Shown here: positions 8,615 through 18,005 of the stretch, in pieces | How positions within the stretch are numbered: the first letter of the stretch is position 1 | Layout of the letters: every line of letters begins with the position of its first letter | From: Grimontia indica | GTDB taxonomy: Bacteria; Pseudomonadota; Gammaproteobacteria; Enterobacterales; Vibrionaceae | Assembly: GCF_000333895.2 (NCBI RefSeq) | Contig: NZ_ANFM02000001.1 | Coordinates: forward strand, 1-64,000 | DNA: 64,000 nucleotides | Reading direction: 5' to 3' | Program-made: the position numbers and the translations under genes | The notes under the pieces: model-generated | The model's database searches: none | Told to the model about the DNA's origin: nothing | What the model saw: only the letters and a program-made list of their open reading frames with translations

Positions 8615-10897
8615 TTATCTCACCGCCTGACGGCTTCTGTTTCCAGCAGGGCGTTTCTTTCCACCTTGTGCTGGTTTACCGCCAGCATTTGAATGTGCTT
8701 TTGGCTTACCACCTTGTGGCGTTGCTTTGCCATTGGTTGGTTTCTTGCCTGCCGGTTTGCCGCTACGCTGATTAGGCTTACGAATATCTGGCTGGTTCGG
8801 GTGTTTAGTTGCAAAGCGTTTGGCGCCATGACGGCTTGAACCACGACGTTGTGCCGGTGTCATTTCCGCTTCTGTACCTTCGCGAGGTACCAGACAGCCC
8901 GGACGGTCACCAATCAGGTGGCGTTTGCCCATAGTGATCAACGCTTCACGCAATAAAGGCCAGTTTGCTGGATCGTGGTAGCGCAGGAAGGCTTTATGCA
9001 AACGACGTTGGCGCTCACCTTTGGCGACGAACAAGTCTTCACGCTTCTTATACTTCACGCGTTTCAGCGGGTTGGTTTCCGCATGGTACATCGCCGTTGC
9101 ATTACACATCGGTGAAGGGTAGAAGTTCTGTACCTGGTCACAACGGAAATCGTTTTCTTTCAGCCACAGTGCCAGATTCATCATGTCTTCATCAGTACAG
9201 CCAGGGTGCGCTGCGATGAAGTAAGGGATCAGGTACTGTTTCTTACCCGCTTCTTTCGAGTATTTCTCGAACAGCTCTTTAAAGCGGTCATAGGTGCCCA
9301 TGCCCGGCTTCATCATCAGATCCAGTGTGCCTTTCTCTGTGTGCTCAGGCGCGATTTTCAGATAACCACCTACGTGGTGAGTCACCAACTCTTTCACGTA
9401 CTCAGGTGATTCAATCGCCAGGTCATAACGAACACCGGATGCGATAACTACTTTCTTCACACCTTCAAGCTCACGTGCTTCGCGGTAGAGGTCGATAGTG
9501 TGTTTGTGGTCGGTGTCCAGCTTTTCACAGATTTTCGGGAAGACACAGGAAGGACGACGACAGTTCTTCTCTGCGCGTGGGTCTGAACAACCCAAACGGT
9601 ACATGTTTGCGGTTGGGCCACCCAAGTCAGAAATCACACCGGTAAAGCCCGGTACCTTTTCTTTGATTTCTTTGATCTCGTTAAGGATGGAATCCTTTGA
9701 ACGGTTCTGGATGATGCGGCCTTCGTGCTCGGTAATCGAACAGAAAGAACAACCACCAAAACAACCACGCATGATGTTGACCGAGGTTTTGATCATCTCA
9801 TACGCAGGGATTTTCGCATCGCCATAGCTAGGGTGAGGAACACGTGCAAACGGCAAGCCGAATACATAGTCCATTTCTTCTGTTGTCAGAGGAATAGGCG
9901 GCGTGTTGACCCAAAGTTCACGCTCGCCGTGCTTTTGCACCAGCGCACGTGCGGAATAAGGGTTGGTTTCCAAATGCATCACGCGGCTTGCGTGCGCATA
10001 CAGAATACGGTCATTCAGAAGTTTTTCGTATGAAGGCAGACGGACGAAGCTGTTTTCCGCATCGTGACGGGAAGGGCGAACCATGACTGGCTTCGGCGCT
10101 TCTTCTTTCACTTCGCCCTTGTCGGTTGCACAAGCCGTTTCTGTCACGTATGGGTTCGGCATAACCATCGCCTTGCCCGGCTTGTCGATACGTGAGCTGT
10201 CGATTTCCTTCATGTCTTCCGGCACTTTTTTCAGCATCACTGCGGTGCCAGGAATACGGGTCATATCCGCGATATTTTCGCCACGAGAAAGGCGGTGCGC
10301 CACGTCAACCAGCGCACGCTCGGCGTTACCGAACAATAAAATGTCAGCTTTGGCGTCGCACAGTACTGAACGACGAACTTTATCTGACCAGTAATCGTAA
10401 TGCGCAAGACGACGAAGGCTCGCTTCGATGCCGCCCAGTACGATAGGGGTGTCTTTGTATGCTTCTTTACAGCGTTGCGAGTAAACCAATACAGCACGGT
10501 CTGGACGCTTGCCGCCAGCATTACCTGCTGTGTAGGCGTCGTCATGGCGAGGTTTCCGGTCAGCGGTGTAGCGGTTGATCATGGAGTCCATGTTACCGGC
10601 TGTCACACCGAAGAAGAGGTTAGGCTGGCCAAGTGCCATAAAGGCTTTCTTATCCTGCCATTCTGGCTGCGAGATAATGCCTACGCGGAAGCCTTGCGCC
10701 TCAAGCGTACGACCGATAACCGCCATACCAAAGCTAGGATGGTCGACATAGGCATCGCCGGTAACAATGATGATGTCACAGCTATCCCAGCCGAGCATGT
10801 CCATTTCTTCTCTGCTGGTAGGCAGAAAAGGAGCAGGACCAAAACACTCAGCCCAGTATTTTGGGTAATCGAAAATCGGAGTTACAGAATTGCGCAT
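8615..10897 (-). CDS. ygiQ: YgiQ-family radical SAM protein
   Basis: A 760-residue member of the UPF0313/YgiQ family. The radical SAM cluster motif CxxxCxxC is in [18 protein letters not shown], near the middle, followed by the conserved [11 protein letters not shown] region and a second cysteine group ([21 protein letters not shown]). An N-terminal cobalamin-binding-like domain precedes them. The last 100 residues are basic and of low complexity (Lys, Gly, Pro, Asn, Arg), common in this family and suggestive of RNA or ribosome contact, though the substrate is not established to my knowledge. GAGG lies upstream of the ATG. The gene is a single unit converging on the small membrane protein. 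Confidence 0.93.
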   Translation of the reverse strand: MRNSVTPIFDYPKYWAECFGPAPFLPTSREEMDMLGWDSCDIIIVTGDAYVDHPSFGMAVIGRTLEAQGFRVGIISQPEWQDKKAFMALGQPNLFFGVTAGNMDSMINRYTADRKPRHDDAYTAGNAGGKRPDRAVLVYSQRCKEAYKDTPIVLGGIEASLRRLAHYDYWSDKVRRSVLCDAKADILLFGNAERALVDVAHRLSRGENIADMTRIPGTAVMLKKVPEDMKEIDSSRIDKPGKAMVMPNPYVTETACATDKGEVKEEAPKPVMVRPSRHDAENSFVRLPSYEKLLNDRILYAHASRVMHLETNPYSARALVQKHGERELWVNTPPIPLTTEEMDYVFGLPFARVPHPSYGDAKIPAYEMIKTSVNIMRGCFGGCSFCSITEHEGRIIQNRSKDSILNEIKEIKEKVPGFTGVISDLGGPTANMYRLGCSDPRAEKNCRRPSCVFPKICEKLDTDHKHTIDLYREARELEGVKKVVIASGVRYDLAIESPEYVKELVTHHVGGYLKIAPEHTEKGTLDLMMKPGMGTYDRFKELFEKYSKEAGKKQYLIPYFIAAHPGCTDEDMMNLALWLKENDFRCDQVQNFYPSPMCNATAMYHAETNPLKRVKYKKREDLFVAKGERQRRLHKAFLRYHDPANWPLLREALITMGKRHLIGDRPGCLVPREGTEAEMTPAQRRGSSRHGAKRFATKHPNQPDIRKPNQRSGKPAGKKPTNGKATPQGGKPKAHSNAGGKPAQGGKKRPAGNRSRQAVR

Positions 10898-11033
10898 TTT
10901 TTAACCTCTTTCTCGCGAGGCGTGAATTATAGCGGCTTGCGCAGGTGAGAGCCAGATCGAATAAATCCGCAAATTTAAAAGGGATTTGCTTGAGCAACGC
11001 CCTTAAAGAATACCTTTGGGGATTGCTGGAAGC

Positions 11034-13046
11034 TTATGTCGCAACTTTCTGATAAGACTCGTGATCTTTGAAGCGAGGTTTAAATCTATCAATATGGTCA
11101 AAAGGAATCGCTCTCTCAAAGTAAAAACCCTGGATGTATCTCACTCCCATTGTTTTCAATTTTAAATATTGGATGTCCTTCTCAACCCCTTCAGCCACGC
11201 AGTGGAGACCTAGGTCATTACATAGGGTAAAAATGTTCTTACAAATGTGATAGCCCTTCTCTGATTCGATGTTATCAATCAGAGACTTATCAATCTTTAT
11301 CGTATTGATTGGCAGGAAGGTCAGCGTTTCAAATGAGCTGTAGCCAACGCCGAAGTCGTCAAGTGAAATACCAAATCCGTTGTCATGAAGCCGCATAATA
11401 TTGGCGATAGAACTGGGGCTTTTGACAGAATCACGCTCAATAATTTCAAACTCGACACTCAGTCCTTTTAGTTCTCTGATTATTAGCTCAATGGTTTTGT
11501 TATCGGTGAGCGTGTCAGGGTGGATGTTGACAGCGACTTTGGGCGTAAATCCTCCAAGACGCCAAATCTGGAAGTGTTTTCTCACTTCTTTACACACCCA
11601 TAGATCAATGACACTTGCCAAACCTGCGAGTTCGAGAGACTCAAGGAAAAATGGGCCTGAGATAGTGCCGTCGTCCCTCCTGATTCTGAGCAGGGCTTCG
11701 TAGGTACTGCAGCGTCCTTCGATAATGTCTACCTTGGGTTGGTAGTGAACTTCGAGCTTATTTGAGCTGATGAACTTGATGATTTTGTCGACTTCTTGAT
11801 TGGATTTAATGATTTTCGATTCTGCAGCATTGGATTTAATGCCTTCGTTTGACTCCATTAACTCAATCATCTCCAAATTGTTTTTCAGGTTTTCCAGATG
11901 ATTGGAAGAAGACTGTGCCAGTGAATATCGTTTGATAAATGGTGCGTAAATGAAGGTGCCAGCAACGACGAGAAGCAGCTGCAATAATAGCGCTCCACCA
12001 TGTCCATCGGTAGCGATGAAGGCGTTGATAAATATAGGGGTTATCCAGGAAACCTGATTGTTGACGAAGGAAATATTAAAAAAATCCACGTAAAAGTAGG
12101 CGATAACAATGTTGAAAACAGGAATGAGAATAAACGGGGCAAGCAGGTACTTGTTTAGAACGATGGGCAGGCCGTAGATCAGTGTTTCATTGACGTTAAA
12201 GATCGCGAAAGGAAGAGAGATCTTTGAAACTTTATTGATGTGCTTGCTCTGTGAATAAATAAGTGCCGCAAAAATTAATGATAAACCCGAGCCTGAACCG
12301 CCATATATGACAAATACGTCATAAAAAGCTTTGTAGGAAATATCGTTGATGATGGGGAAAGAGAGGCTTCCACTGGGTGCAATAATTGAGAGGGTATTGG
12401 GGCCGTGGACCCCTAAAAACCAAAGAAACTGTGACGCAATCGTTCTGAGCGTCATGATGGAAAAAAGATCCAAGTTTAGAAAGCTAAAACTGATATTGCT
12501 GGCAATGACTTCCAACCCTTTAACCACCAGTAAATAGGCCACAATCGAGACAAAATAGATGAGGATAAAGGATTTGAGGTGGAAGAAAACGTGGCTAAGT
12601 TGACCATTTGATAGCTTCAGGTCTTTTTCAAACTGAGGAAGGATGTTGAATAGCGCAACGGACACGATGGGAATGATAAGGACAAAGAAGGAGACGCCAG
12701 CATCATGAAGTAACCACTGAGCTTTGTGTGTATTTATCATGGACTCAATGGTGATGAAAATCGCGAAAGATAAAGTGATGATAAATATGTTATTGATGTT
12801 ATTACGTTTTGAAAAGTGGAACGCAATTGAAGTCATTAGTATGACGGGGAAAAAGTCGCTCATGTAGCCGATGATTTTGGTAAGTACAATGCTGTTCAAA
12901 AAGGGGGTGGTGAAATCCGTTAAAATCAGGAGTTGGTTGATAAGCACAATAATGGAAGATAAAACCAAGTAAGGAACCGTGCTTATAAATGACTCTTTAA
13001 TGGCCATAAAAAACACGTCTCTTCTCAACCTTTTTATGTTGTCCAC
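11034..13046 (-). CDS. PTS EIIC-like membrane domain fused to an EAL phosphodiesterase
   Basis: A 670-residue two-part protein. Residues 1 to about 370 hold around ten hydrophobic segments and resemble the sugar-translocating EIIC domain of lactose/cellobiose phosphotransferase systems. No EIIB or EIIA domain is present or encoded nearby. A linker (about 370-410) leads to a complete EAL domain with YEALLR, the VNIHP asparagine, the EIIERD glutamate, LDDFGVGYSSF, IKIDKS, AEGVE and QGFYF, so c-di-GMP hydrolysis is expected. The simplest inference is a sugar- or PTS-sensing phosphodiesterase. The coding sequence looks more AT-rich than its neighbours, which may reflect transfer. EIIC-EAL fusions occur in other vibrios; ligands are unknown to me. 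Confidence 0.87.
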   Translation of the reverse strand: MDNIKRLRRDVFFMAIKESFISTVPYLVLSSIIVLINQLLILTDFTTPFLNSIVLTKIIGYMSDFFPVILMTSIAFHFSKRNNINNIFIITLSFAIFITIESMINTHKAQWLLHDAGVSFFVLIIPIVSVALFNILPQFEKDLKLSNGQLSHVFFHLKSFILIYFVSIVAYLLVVKGLEVIASNISFSFLNLDLFSIMTLRTIASQFLWFLGVHGPNTLSIIAPSGSLSFPIINDISYKAFYDVFVIYGGSGSGLSLIFAALIYSQSKHINKVSKISLPFAIFNVNETLIYGLPIVLNKYLLAPFILIPVFNIVIAYFYVDFFNISFVNNQVSWITPIFINAFIATDGHGGALLLQLLLVVAGTFIYAPFIKRYSLAQSSSNHLENLKNNLEMIELMESNEGIKSNAAESKIIKSNQEVDKIIKFISSNKLEVHYQPKVDIIEGRCSTYEALLRIRRDDGTISGPFFLESLELAGLASVIDLWVCKEVRKHFQIWRLGGFTPKVAVNIHPDTLTDNKTIELIIRELKGLSVEFEIIERDSVKSPSSIANIMRLHDNGFGISLDDFGVGYSSFETLTFLPINTIKIDKSLIDNIESEKGYHICKNIFTLCNDLGLHCVAEGVEKDIQYLKLKTMGVRYIQGFYFERAIPFDHIDRFKPRFKDHESYQKVAT

Positions 13047-13300
13047 GTTGCTTTCCCCAAAACAATTAAGCCAATGAATACTTTCTTTGGACGTCGTAAC
13101 GACCTATTAATTGGCGGTAGATAGACTTAGCTTTGATTGTGATGTGTCATTAATGAAGTGAATATCGGATTATTTAACGGTTGTGAATTGAAATTGAGTC
13201 ATTTGTGTATGATTTATTTACACAGTAAATTCATTGGTATTTGAAATGTTGGGCAAATCGCATGTAGTGAGATGTCGTGGATAGAATAAAGGGGAGAAAT

Positions 13301-13378
13301 ATGGCTGATGACGAGAAGAACCAAACCACTCGAAAAGTGCGCGTCCCCGGACTCTTAGGACATGAAAAGTCTGGATAG
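13301..13378 (+). CDS. Possible 25-residue peptide gene
   Basis: ATG at 13301 follows a very strong ribosome-binding site (AAGGGGAG, 13289-13296) and opens a 25-codon frame (MADDEKNQTTRKVRVPG...) ending TAG. The peptide is charged and soluble. A 9-bp inverted repeat about 60 bp downstream could end its transcript. I recognise no family; it may be a small protein, a leader peptide or the remnant of a larger gene. The rest of 13047-13536 is AT-rich and holds nothing else I can name. Confidence 0.35.
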   Translation: MADDEKNQTTRKVRVPGLLGHEKSG

Positions 13379-13440
13379 GAAAGATAAGCTCAGAGATAAA
13401 AGGTGATAAGTTTGATGATATCGAATTGTACTAATGAGTT

Positions 13441-13478
13441 GGGCCTTGAGAGTGAAAAGGCGAAGATATTCAAGGCCC
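13441..13478. other. Inverted repeat, possible RNA stem-loop
   Basis: GGGCCTTGA (13441-13449) is perfectly inverted as TCAAGGCCC (13470-13478) around a 20-base loop. Only a weak T-rich tract follows on the plus strand, so it is an uncertain terminator; it could equally be part of a small RNA. Confidence 0.5.
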
Positions 13479-13536
13479 GGTTTGTTGTTAAGGCAATCGC
13501 GATACAGCGGCGATTAAAGGAAAACAGCGTCAATAA

Positions 13537-13698
13537 TCAATGAACCGTCACTTTCACGAGTGAATCCGGCTCTAACTCAATGTAAAAATTCCCTTTTTTC
13601 AATCCATCCAAATATTTCACGTATACCGACCCTTTAACTGGGCATTTTTTATGGTATTGCAGCTGGATTAGCTCACCGTGTTTGTTCATGCAAATCAT
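13537..13698 (-). CDS. Hypothetical small protein, 53 residues
   Basis: The frame is open back to a TTG at 13752, but GAGGAG placed eight bases before the ATG at 13698 points to that start, giving MICMNKHGELIQLQYHKK and 53 residues. The peptide has two Cys near the N-terminus and a third at KKCPVKGSVY, and looks like a small beta-rich soluble protein. No family recognised. The ribosome-binding site and reasonable composition argue for a real gene; isolation and lack of a clear terminator argue against. Confidence 0.45.
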   Translation of the reverse strand: MICMNKHGELIQLQYHKKCPVKGSVYVKYLDGLKKGNFYIELEPDSLVKVTVH

Positions 13699-14093
13699 AC
13701 AAAGCTCCTCAACAAACTCTTTTAATTGCTTTTTGCACGCTAACAGTATCAATTCGTTTTTGTTTTAAACCTCTCGTTACTCTACGTCGTACTGTTATTT
13801 TCCTAAAGCAACCTACAGGCCAACTTTTTTAATAAGCATCTAAATAATCAAGATATCAATAAGTTAATCTTCTTCTGTTAACATAAAGGGCGGATGCCTA
13901 AGTTTATTGTCTTTTTGCAAAATGATTTTCAGAATGCAAATGCATAACGGGGCTATTGATGGGGTGAATTTTAATAAATTCAGATATTTGTCGTAAAGAT
14001 GGATTTGCTAGGATTTTCTAACACGAAAAGAAACGCCGTCTTAGCCAATAGCAAGACGGCGTCAATTTAAGCGTATAGGTATTGAAGCGAAGC
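13699..14093. other. Intergenic stretch with terminator only
   Basis: These 395 bp are AT-rich. Apart from the likely promoter of the 53-residue gene and the terminator of the DUF2860 gene at 14033-14062, I see no gene, operator or repeat. Confidence 0.5.
14033..14062 (-). terminator. Terminator of the DUF2860 gene
   Basis: ACGCCGTCTT (14033-14042) and AAGACGGCGT (14053-14062) form a 10-bp perfect stem; on the minus strand the hairpin is followed by TTTCTTTTC. Confidence 0.85.
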
Positions 14094-15083
14094 TTAGAAG
14101 CGGTAGGTCACGCCAACTGAACCAAAGAACTCACTGGCGTTGTAGAAGTCGATGTTTGAGTCAGTGTTGTTATAACCCGCCAGTGTGACAAACGAGAGTG
14201 GATGAACTTCGAAGAAATGTGCATATTCGTATGCCAGGAATGCGCTGAATTCTTGATCGTTTCTCACCTCGCCAAACACCGGATGCACGGCATCGTAATC
14301 TCGGTAATGGTATTTACCGGTCAGTACCACTTTGTTTCGGCCTGCAAAGCTGAAATAGCTGAGCTCGCCGCCGTAGGTTTGGTGTGACATGGCATCGCCG
14401 TCAGCTTCGTTTTTCATGTGCACGAATGCAGGTGAAACGCCTAATCCGCGGCCAAGAAATTGACGATAACTGACCTTGGAGTAAAAAGTGTCTCCGCTGC
14501 GATCCAGACTTTGTCGCTGGGCAGGTGAAAGCCCCAGCGTGCTGCCGCTTTGTTCAAGATCGACCTCAGTTTGGGCGTAGGCCAAATCGAGCGAGAGCAT
14601 GGAGCCGCCAATGCGATCCAACTGGAGTCGGTAAGCGTCTCCGGATTTTTCCGTTTCACTTCTGGCAGCTCCCAGTGTGAAAGGGTCTGTCCATACGTCT
14701 TCTGCAAGCACCGTTGGTAGGTATGACAAGGAAACCCGGGTGCCAGACTCAAGCTCTTGTTGGTAGCCAAGCTCCAGTGCAATGGTACCGATGGCGATAT
14801 CTTCACGGGACGTACCGACGAAGATTTGCTTGTCCAAACTCTGACCGAAGGTATATGCCAAGCTACCCAACGCACCCACGATAGAGCTTGTCTCTTGCTC
14901 ACCCTCGGAATTTAAAGGCGCGTTTTTAACCGTATTGCCGTTGGTTGAAAGATTGGAATTTGTTGATGTCACACCAGCAATAACGGAAATTTCTCCACTC
15001 AATCCGCCTTTTTCAGCGAGACCTGCATGGGCAACAAACGGCAAAAGTGCAATGGCTGTAAGAAGAGGGGTCGTTGTTTTCAT
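14094..15083 (-). CDS. DUF2860 family outer-membrane protein
   Basis: A 329-residue protein with a signal peptide cleaved after VAHA (about residue 20). The mature part alternates hydrophobic and polar residues and ends in an aromatic residue (GVTYRF), the hallmark of an outer-membrane beta-barrel. The overall pattern (GLSGEISVIAGVTSTNSN near the N-terminus, AIGTIALELGYQ, LSYLPTVLAEDVW) matches the DUF2860 family of vibrios and relatives. The function is unknown; a porin or channel-like role is a guess. It stands alone, with its own terminator and a family A palindrome 40 bp upstream of its start. Confidence 0.82.
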   Translation of the reverse strand: MKTTTPLLTAIALLPFVAHAGLAEKGGLSGEISVIAGVTSTNSNLSTNGNTVKNAPLNSEGEQETSSIVGALGSLAYTFGQSLDKQIFVGTSREDIAIGTIALELGYQQELESGTRVSLSYLPTVLAEDVWTDPFTLGAARSETEKSGDAYRLQLDRIGGSMLSLDLAYAQTEVDLEQSGSTLGLSPAQRQSLDRSGDTFYSKVSYRQFLGRGLGVSPAFVHMKNEADGDAMSHQTYGGELSYFSFAGRNKVVLTGKYHYRDYDAVHPVFGEVRNDQEFSAFLAYEYAHFFEVHPLSFVTLAGYNNTDSNIDFYNASEFFGSVGVTYRF

Positions 15084-15121
15084 CGATTATTCTGTCCCTG
15101 AGGTGTTGTGCGGTGCATGGA

Positions 15122-15165
15122 TAACTCAACAACCTGAATCTTGCGTCTTAAGGTTGTTTGATTAT
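15122..15165. repeat. REP-like palindrome, family A, diverged
   Basis: TAACTCAACAACCTGAA and TTAAGGTTGTTTGATTA form an imperfect inverted pair that keeps the CAACCT/AGGTTGTTTG core of the family. It lies in the upstream region of the DUF2860 gene. Confidence 0.6.
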
Positions 15166-15246
15166 GTTAACAGACTGGGAAACTTAAAAAACAACTTAAT
15201 ATCTTTAAGTTACGAATAATAAATACGGTATGTCGACCAGTAAAGA

Positions 15247-15780
15247 TCACCTCTGTGAACCTTCAATTAGCCCAACAAGCCGTTCAATTTTCACGTTTGA
15301 TAGTTGGCGATAATCAAAATATGGGCAAATAAAGATAGGCAAGGTGGTATGTTTAGCAAATTCATTGTCCAGCCAGACACATTGTTCAGAGAGGCCCAAT
15401 TTCAGGGCGTGTGTTCTCCCAGCAATAATATGGATACCGCCTTGTCTCGCGTTTTCTTCGATATCCCAATCTCCGAACAGAAGTGACGTTCCGCTTTGAG
15501 ATTGCAAAAGCGCTTGGTCTCTGAAATCTTGCCAACTTGAGAAGCTACTGGGTTTAAATGGGGAACGCTCCGGAAAAGTGAACAACAACTTGGCGTAGAC
15601 ATTGAAGACTTTTCGCCAACCATTACCGCCTATATTGCCAAGGGATTTGATGTCTCCTTCTTGAAGGGCTTTAACGTGGCCGCTTTCCGGAGCTTCTCCC
15701 CACAGTTCTTCACATGGAGGTGATTTTTCTACATAGACATGGAGGCTTGCGCTGCTGTCGCCAAAAGCATAGTGACTCAC
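15247..15780 (-). CDS. Conserved hypothetical protein (DUF6942-like)
   Basis: A 177-residue soluble protein without signal peptide. The segments GNGWRKVFNVYAKLLF and ICPYFDYRQLSNVKIERLV resemble, from memory, a gammaproteobacterial family labelled DUF6942; I hold that label loosely. The start is a GTG at 15780 with AGGA seven bases upstream. Only nine bases separate it from the stop of the LysR-type regulator before it on the same strand, so the two genes are probably co-transcribed. No biochemical role is known to me. Confidence 0.7.
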   Translation of the reverse strand: MSHYAFGDSSASLHVYVEKSPPCEELWGEAPESGHVKALQEGDIKSLGNIGGNGWRKVFNVYAKLLFTFPERSPFKPSSFSSWQDFRDQALLQSQSGTSLLFGDWDIEENARQGGIHIIAGRTHALKLGLSEQCVWLDNEFAKHTTLPIFICPYFDYRQLSNVKIERLVGLIEGSQR

Positions 15781-15789
15781 ATTGATTTC

Positions 15790-16659
15790 CTATTTGTTAT
15801 TCTGCACAAAGTCGATAAAGGCGCGGTCGGCCAAAGAAAGGTAGCCATGTTTACGCCAGGCCATCGCAATGTCCAGTGTGACTGGTTCTTCAAAAGGAAT
15901 GGGTTTCAACCCCGTTTCGTGTTCTGTCACCATTTCCAGCAGTGCCGTGATGGCAAATCCATGCCGGACGATATTGAGGATCATGGCTAACAGGTTCGTT
16001 TCGAACGAAAGATGCGGTGAGATTTTATGGCTGGCACAAATCCGGTCGACAAATTCGCGGTGAAAGTATCCCTTTTTGAACATCACCAGCTCTTCATTAA
16101 AGAACTCTTGAAAGCTGATCGACTCGCGCTCTGCCAACGGATGGTCAGTTGAAGTGACCGCCACCATTTGCGAGGAAATCAGATGAGTGGTTTCCAGCGC
16201 TGACGGAACATCTTGATTGTGTATCACGCCAATATCCAAGTCGCCATCTAATAACATCTGACGAATGGACTGTGTTCCTGCTTCCACGACGCTGAGTTTG
16301 AGATCTGGGTAGCGGCTTTTGAAGCCCATCAGAATCGAAGGGAAGAAATAAGAACCCAGCATGCCAGGAACGCCGACGCGAACTTCTCCCTTTTGCAGCC
16401 CGCGAAGCTCTGCCATCGCAGTGTTGGCGTCTTTGACCTGTTGAAGCACCCGATAAGCATGAGGCAACAGAATCTCACCCTCGTGGGTTAAATGAACTTG
16501 ACGCTCATTCCGATCAAACAAGGGCAGGCCAATACTCTGCTCCAGCTTTTTGATGGCGATACTCAATGCGGGTTGTGCAATATTGAGTTGCCTTGCGGCA
16601 CGTGTGAAATTCTGTTGTTCTGCAACGCAGACGAAGTAGCGTAACTGACGAATATCCAT
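15790..16659 (-). CDS. LysR-family transcriptional regulator
   Basis: A 289-residue LysR protein. The N-terminal helix-turn-helix is typical (MDIRQLRYFVCVAEQQNFTR, then ARQLNIAQPALSIAIKKLEQ), followed by a periplasmic-binding-like effector domain. AGGA precedes the ATG. It is divergent from an MFS transporter gene, with about 90-140 bp between, the standard arrangement for a LysR protein that controls its neighbour; it is also followed closely by the DUF6942-like gene. The inducer cannot be read from the sequence. Confidence 0.92.
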   Translation of the reverse strand: MDIRQLRYFVCVAEQQNFTRAARQLNIAQPALSIAIKKLEQSIGLPLFDRNERQVHLTHEGEILLPHAYRVLQQVKDANTAMAELRGLQKGEVRVGVPGMLGSYFFPSILMGFKSRYPDLKLSVVEAGTQSIRQMLLDGDLDIGVIHNQDVPSALETTHLISSQMVAVTSTDHPLAERESISFQEFFNEELVMFKKGYFHREFVDRICASHKISPHLSFETNLLAMILNIVRHGFAITALLEMVTEHETGLKPIPFEEPVTLDIAMAWRKHGYLSLADRAFIDFVQNNK

Positions 16660-16746
16660 TTCGATTCCTATCGTTCCCGCATAGAAAGACGTGGTAGGTA
16701 TAAATAAAAGATCTTACTTCTATATATTTAATATACTTCTTTTATC

Positions 16747-18000
16747 ATGAGGGCGTTGCTAAATTCACTGTATATCCAGAGAAAAACAGTGAATAACATC
16801 ATGATTGAATTACAGACACCCGCCTATCGAAAAGCTGCCTTTGCCTTGTCATTTGGCTCTTTTCTTGTGTTCTGTAATCTCTATCTGTTTCAACCCTTGT
16901 TGCCTGTTTTTGCCAATGCGTTTGAAGTGACAGCCACCAAAGCAAATTGGTTGTTGGCATCATCTACTTTGGGTTTGTCTGTCAGCTTGATTCCATGGGC
17001 GGTGATTTCAGAAAAAATCGGTCGACGACCAGTGATGCTGTTCAGTTTGGTGTTAATGCCATTGGTGGGCGTCTTATCGCTTCTGATTGAATCCTTTTGG
17101 GGCTTGGTTGCTATCCGGGGATTAATGGGTATTGCGCTGGCTGGTTATGCGGCGGTCGCTGTTGCTTATATGGCGGATGAATTCAGTCCGACCGCTTTGG
17201 TGGTCGCCGTGGGCGCTTATATCAGTGCCAACTCGTTAGGGGGCATTTTTGGACGCCTTTCCGGTGGTATGTTGGCTGATTTCTTTGGATGGCAAGGGGC
17301 AGTGGCTGCCATGGCGACATTCACTGTCTTGGGGGTGGCATTGGTGTATTGTCTGTTGCCTCCTCAGCGCCAGTTTGTGCCCTCAAACGATTCCTTTTTT
17401 AAACAATTCAGAATGGTAGGTAGGCACATCAGAAATCCGATTTTATGGATGGCGATGGTTATCGGCGGTATCAACTTTGCCGTGTTTGTGAATATTTACT
17501 CTGTGACCACGTTTCGTCTGCTTGCCGCGCCTTTCAACCTCCCGGTTAGTGTCGCTTCCGCCATTTTTATCTGTTATCTGGCGGGAACCCTAACATCGAG
17601 ATTGAGCGGCCGTTGGGCAAACCGCTATTCACCTATTTCAGGCATGACGTTTGGTACCTTGGTGACATTAACGGGTGTTCTGATTGCCAATATTGAGCAT
17701 CAGGCTGCGGTGGTGATTGGCTTACTTGTGGTCAGTGGAGGTGCGTTTTTCACCCATTCACTGGCTTATGGTTGGGTCAGTCGTCGAGCGCGGCAAGGGA
17801 AAGCGACTGCAACGGCATTGTATCTGGTTCATTACTACGTGGGTGGCAGTCTCGGCGGGTTCTATCTTATTGGGTGTTGGGAAATCGGAGGTTGGCACGC
17901 TGTGACTTTTGGTGCTTTGTCACTCGCGTTCGCAAACATTGTTTTGATTCAACTGCTTGGTGCCAAAAACAAAAAGGTCCCTGTTCAGGAACCTTGTTAA
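16747..18000 (+). CDS. MFS transporter, YnfM-like
   Basis: A major facilitator protein of about 400 residues and twelve hydrophobic segments, with the family loop motif ISEKIGRRPVML between helices 2 and 3. The pattern (YLFQPLLPVFANAF, NSLGGIFGRLSGG) fits the YnfM/arabinose-efflux-like branch. Export of a small molecule under control of the divergent LysR protein is inferred. The ATG at 16747 lacks a ribosome-binding site; the ATG at 16801 (MIELQTPAYRK) gives a more typical N-terminus and may be the real start. The last codons double as the terminator of the convergent gene, only five bases away. Confidence 0.87.
   Translation: MRALLNSLYIQRKTVNNIMIELQTPAYRKAAFALSFGSFLVFCNLYLFQPLLPVFANAFEVTATKANWLLASSTLGLSVSLIPWAVISEKIGRRPVMLFSLVLMPLVGVLSLLIESFWGLVAIRGLMGIALAGYAAVAVAYMADEFSPTALVVAVGAYISANSLGGIFGRLSGGMLADFFGWQGAVAAMATFTVLGVALVYCLLPPQRQFVPSNDSFFKQFRMVGRHIRNPILWMAMVIGGINFAVFVNIYSVTTFRLLAAPFNLPVSVASAIFICYLAGTLTSRLSGRWANRYSPISGMTFGTLVTLTGVLIANIEHQAAVVIGLLVVSGGAFFTHSLAYGWVSRRARQGKATATALYLVHYYVGGSLGGFYLIGCWEIGGWHAVTFGALSLAFANIVLIQLLGAKNKKVPVQEPC
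17965..17995 (-). terminator. Terminator of the convergent cyclase gene, inside MFS coding sequence
   Basis: AAGGTCCCTG (17974-17983) pairs with CAGGAACCTT (17986-17995) with one mismatch. On the minus strand it is followed by TTTTTGTTTTTGG, a good U-tract. The hairpin encodes the final residues (KKVPVQEPC) of the MFS protein on the plus strand. Confidence 0.75.
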
Positions 18001-18005
18001 TAGGG

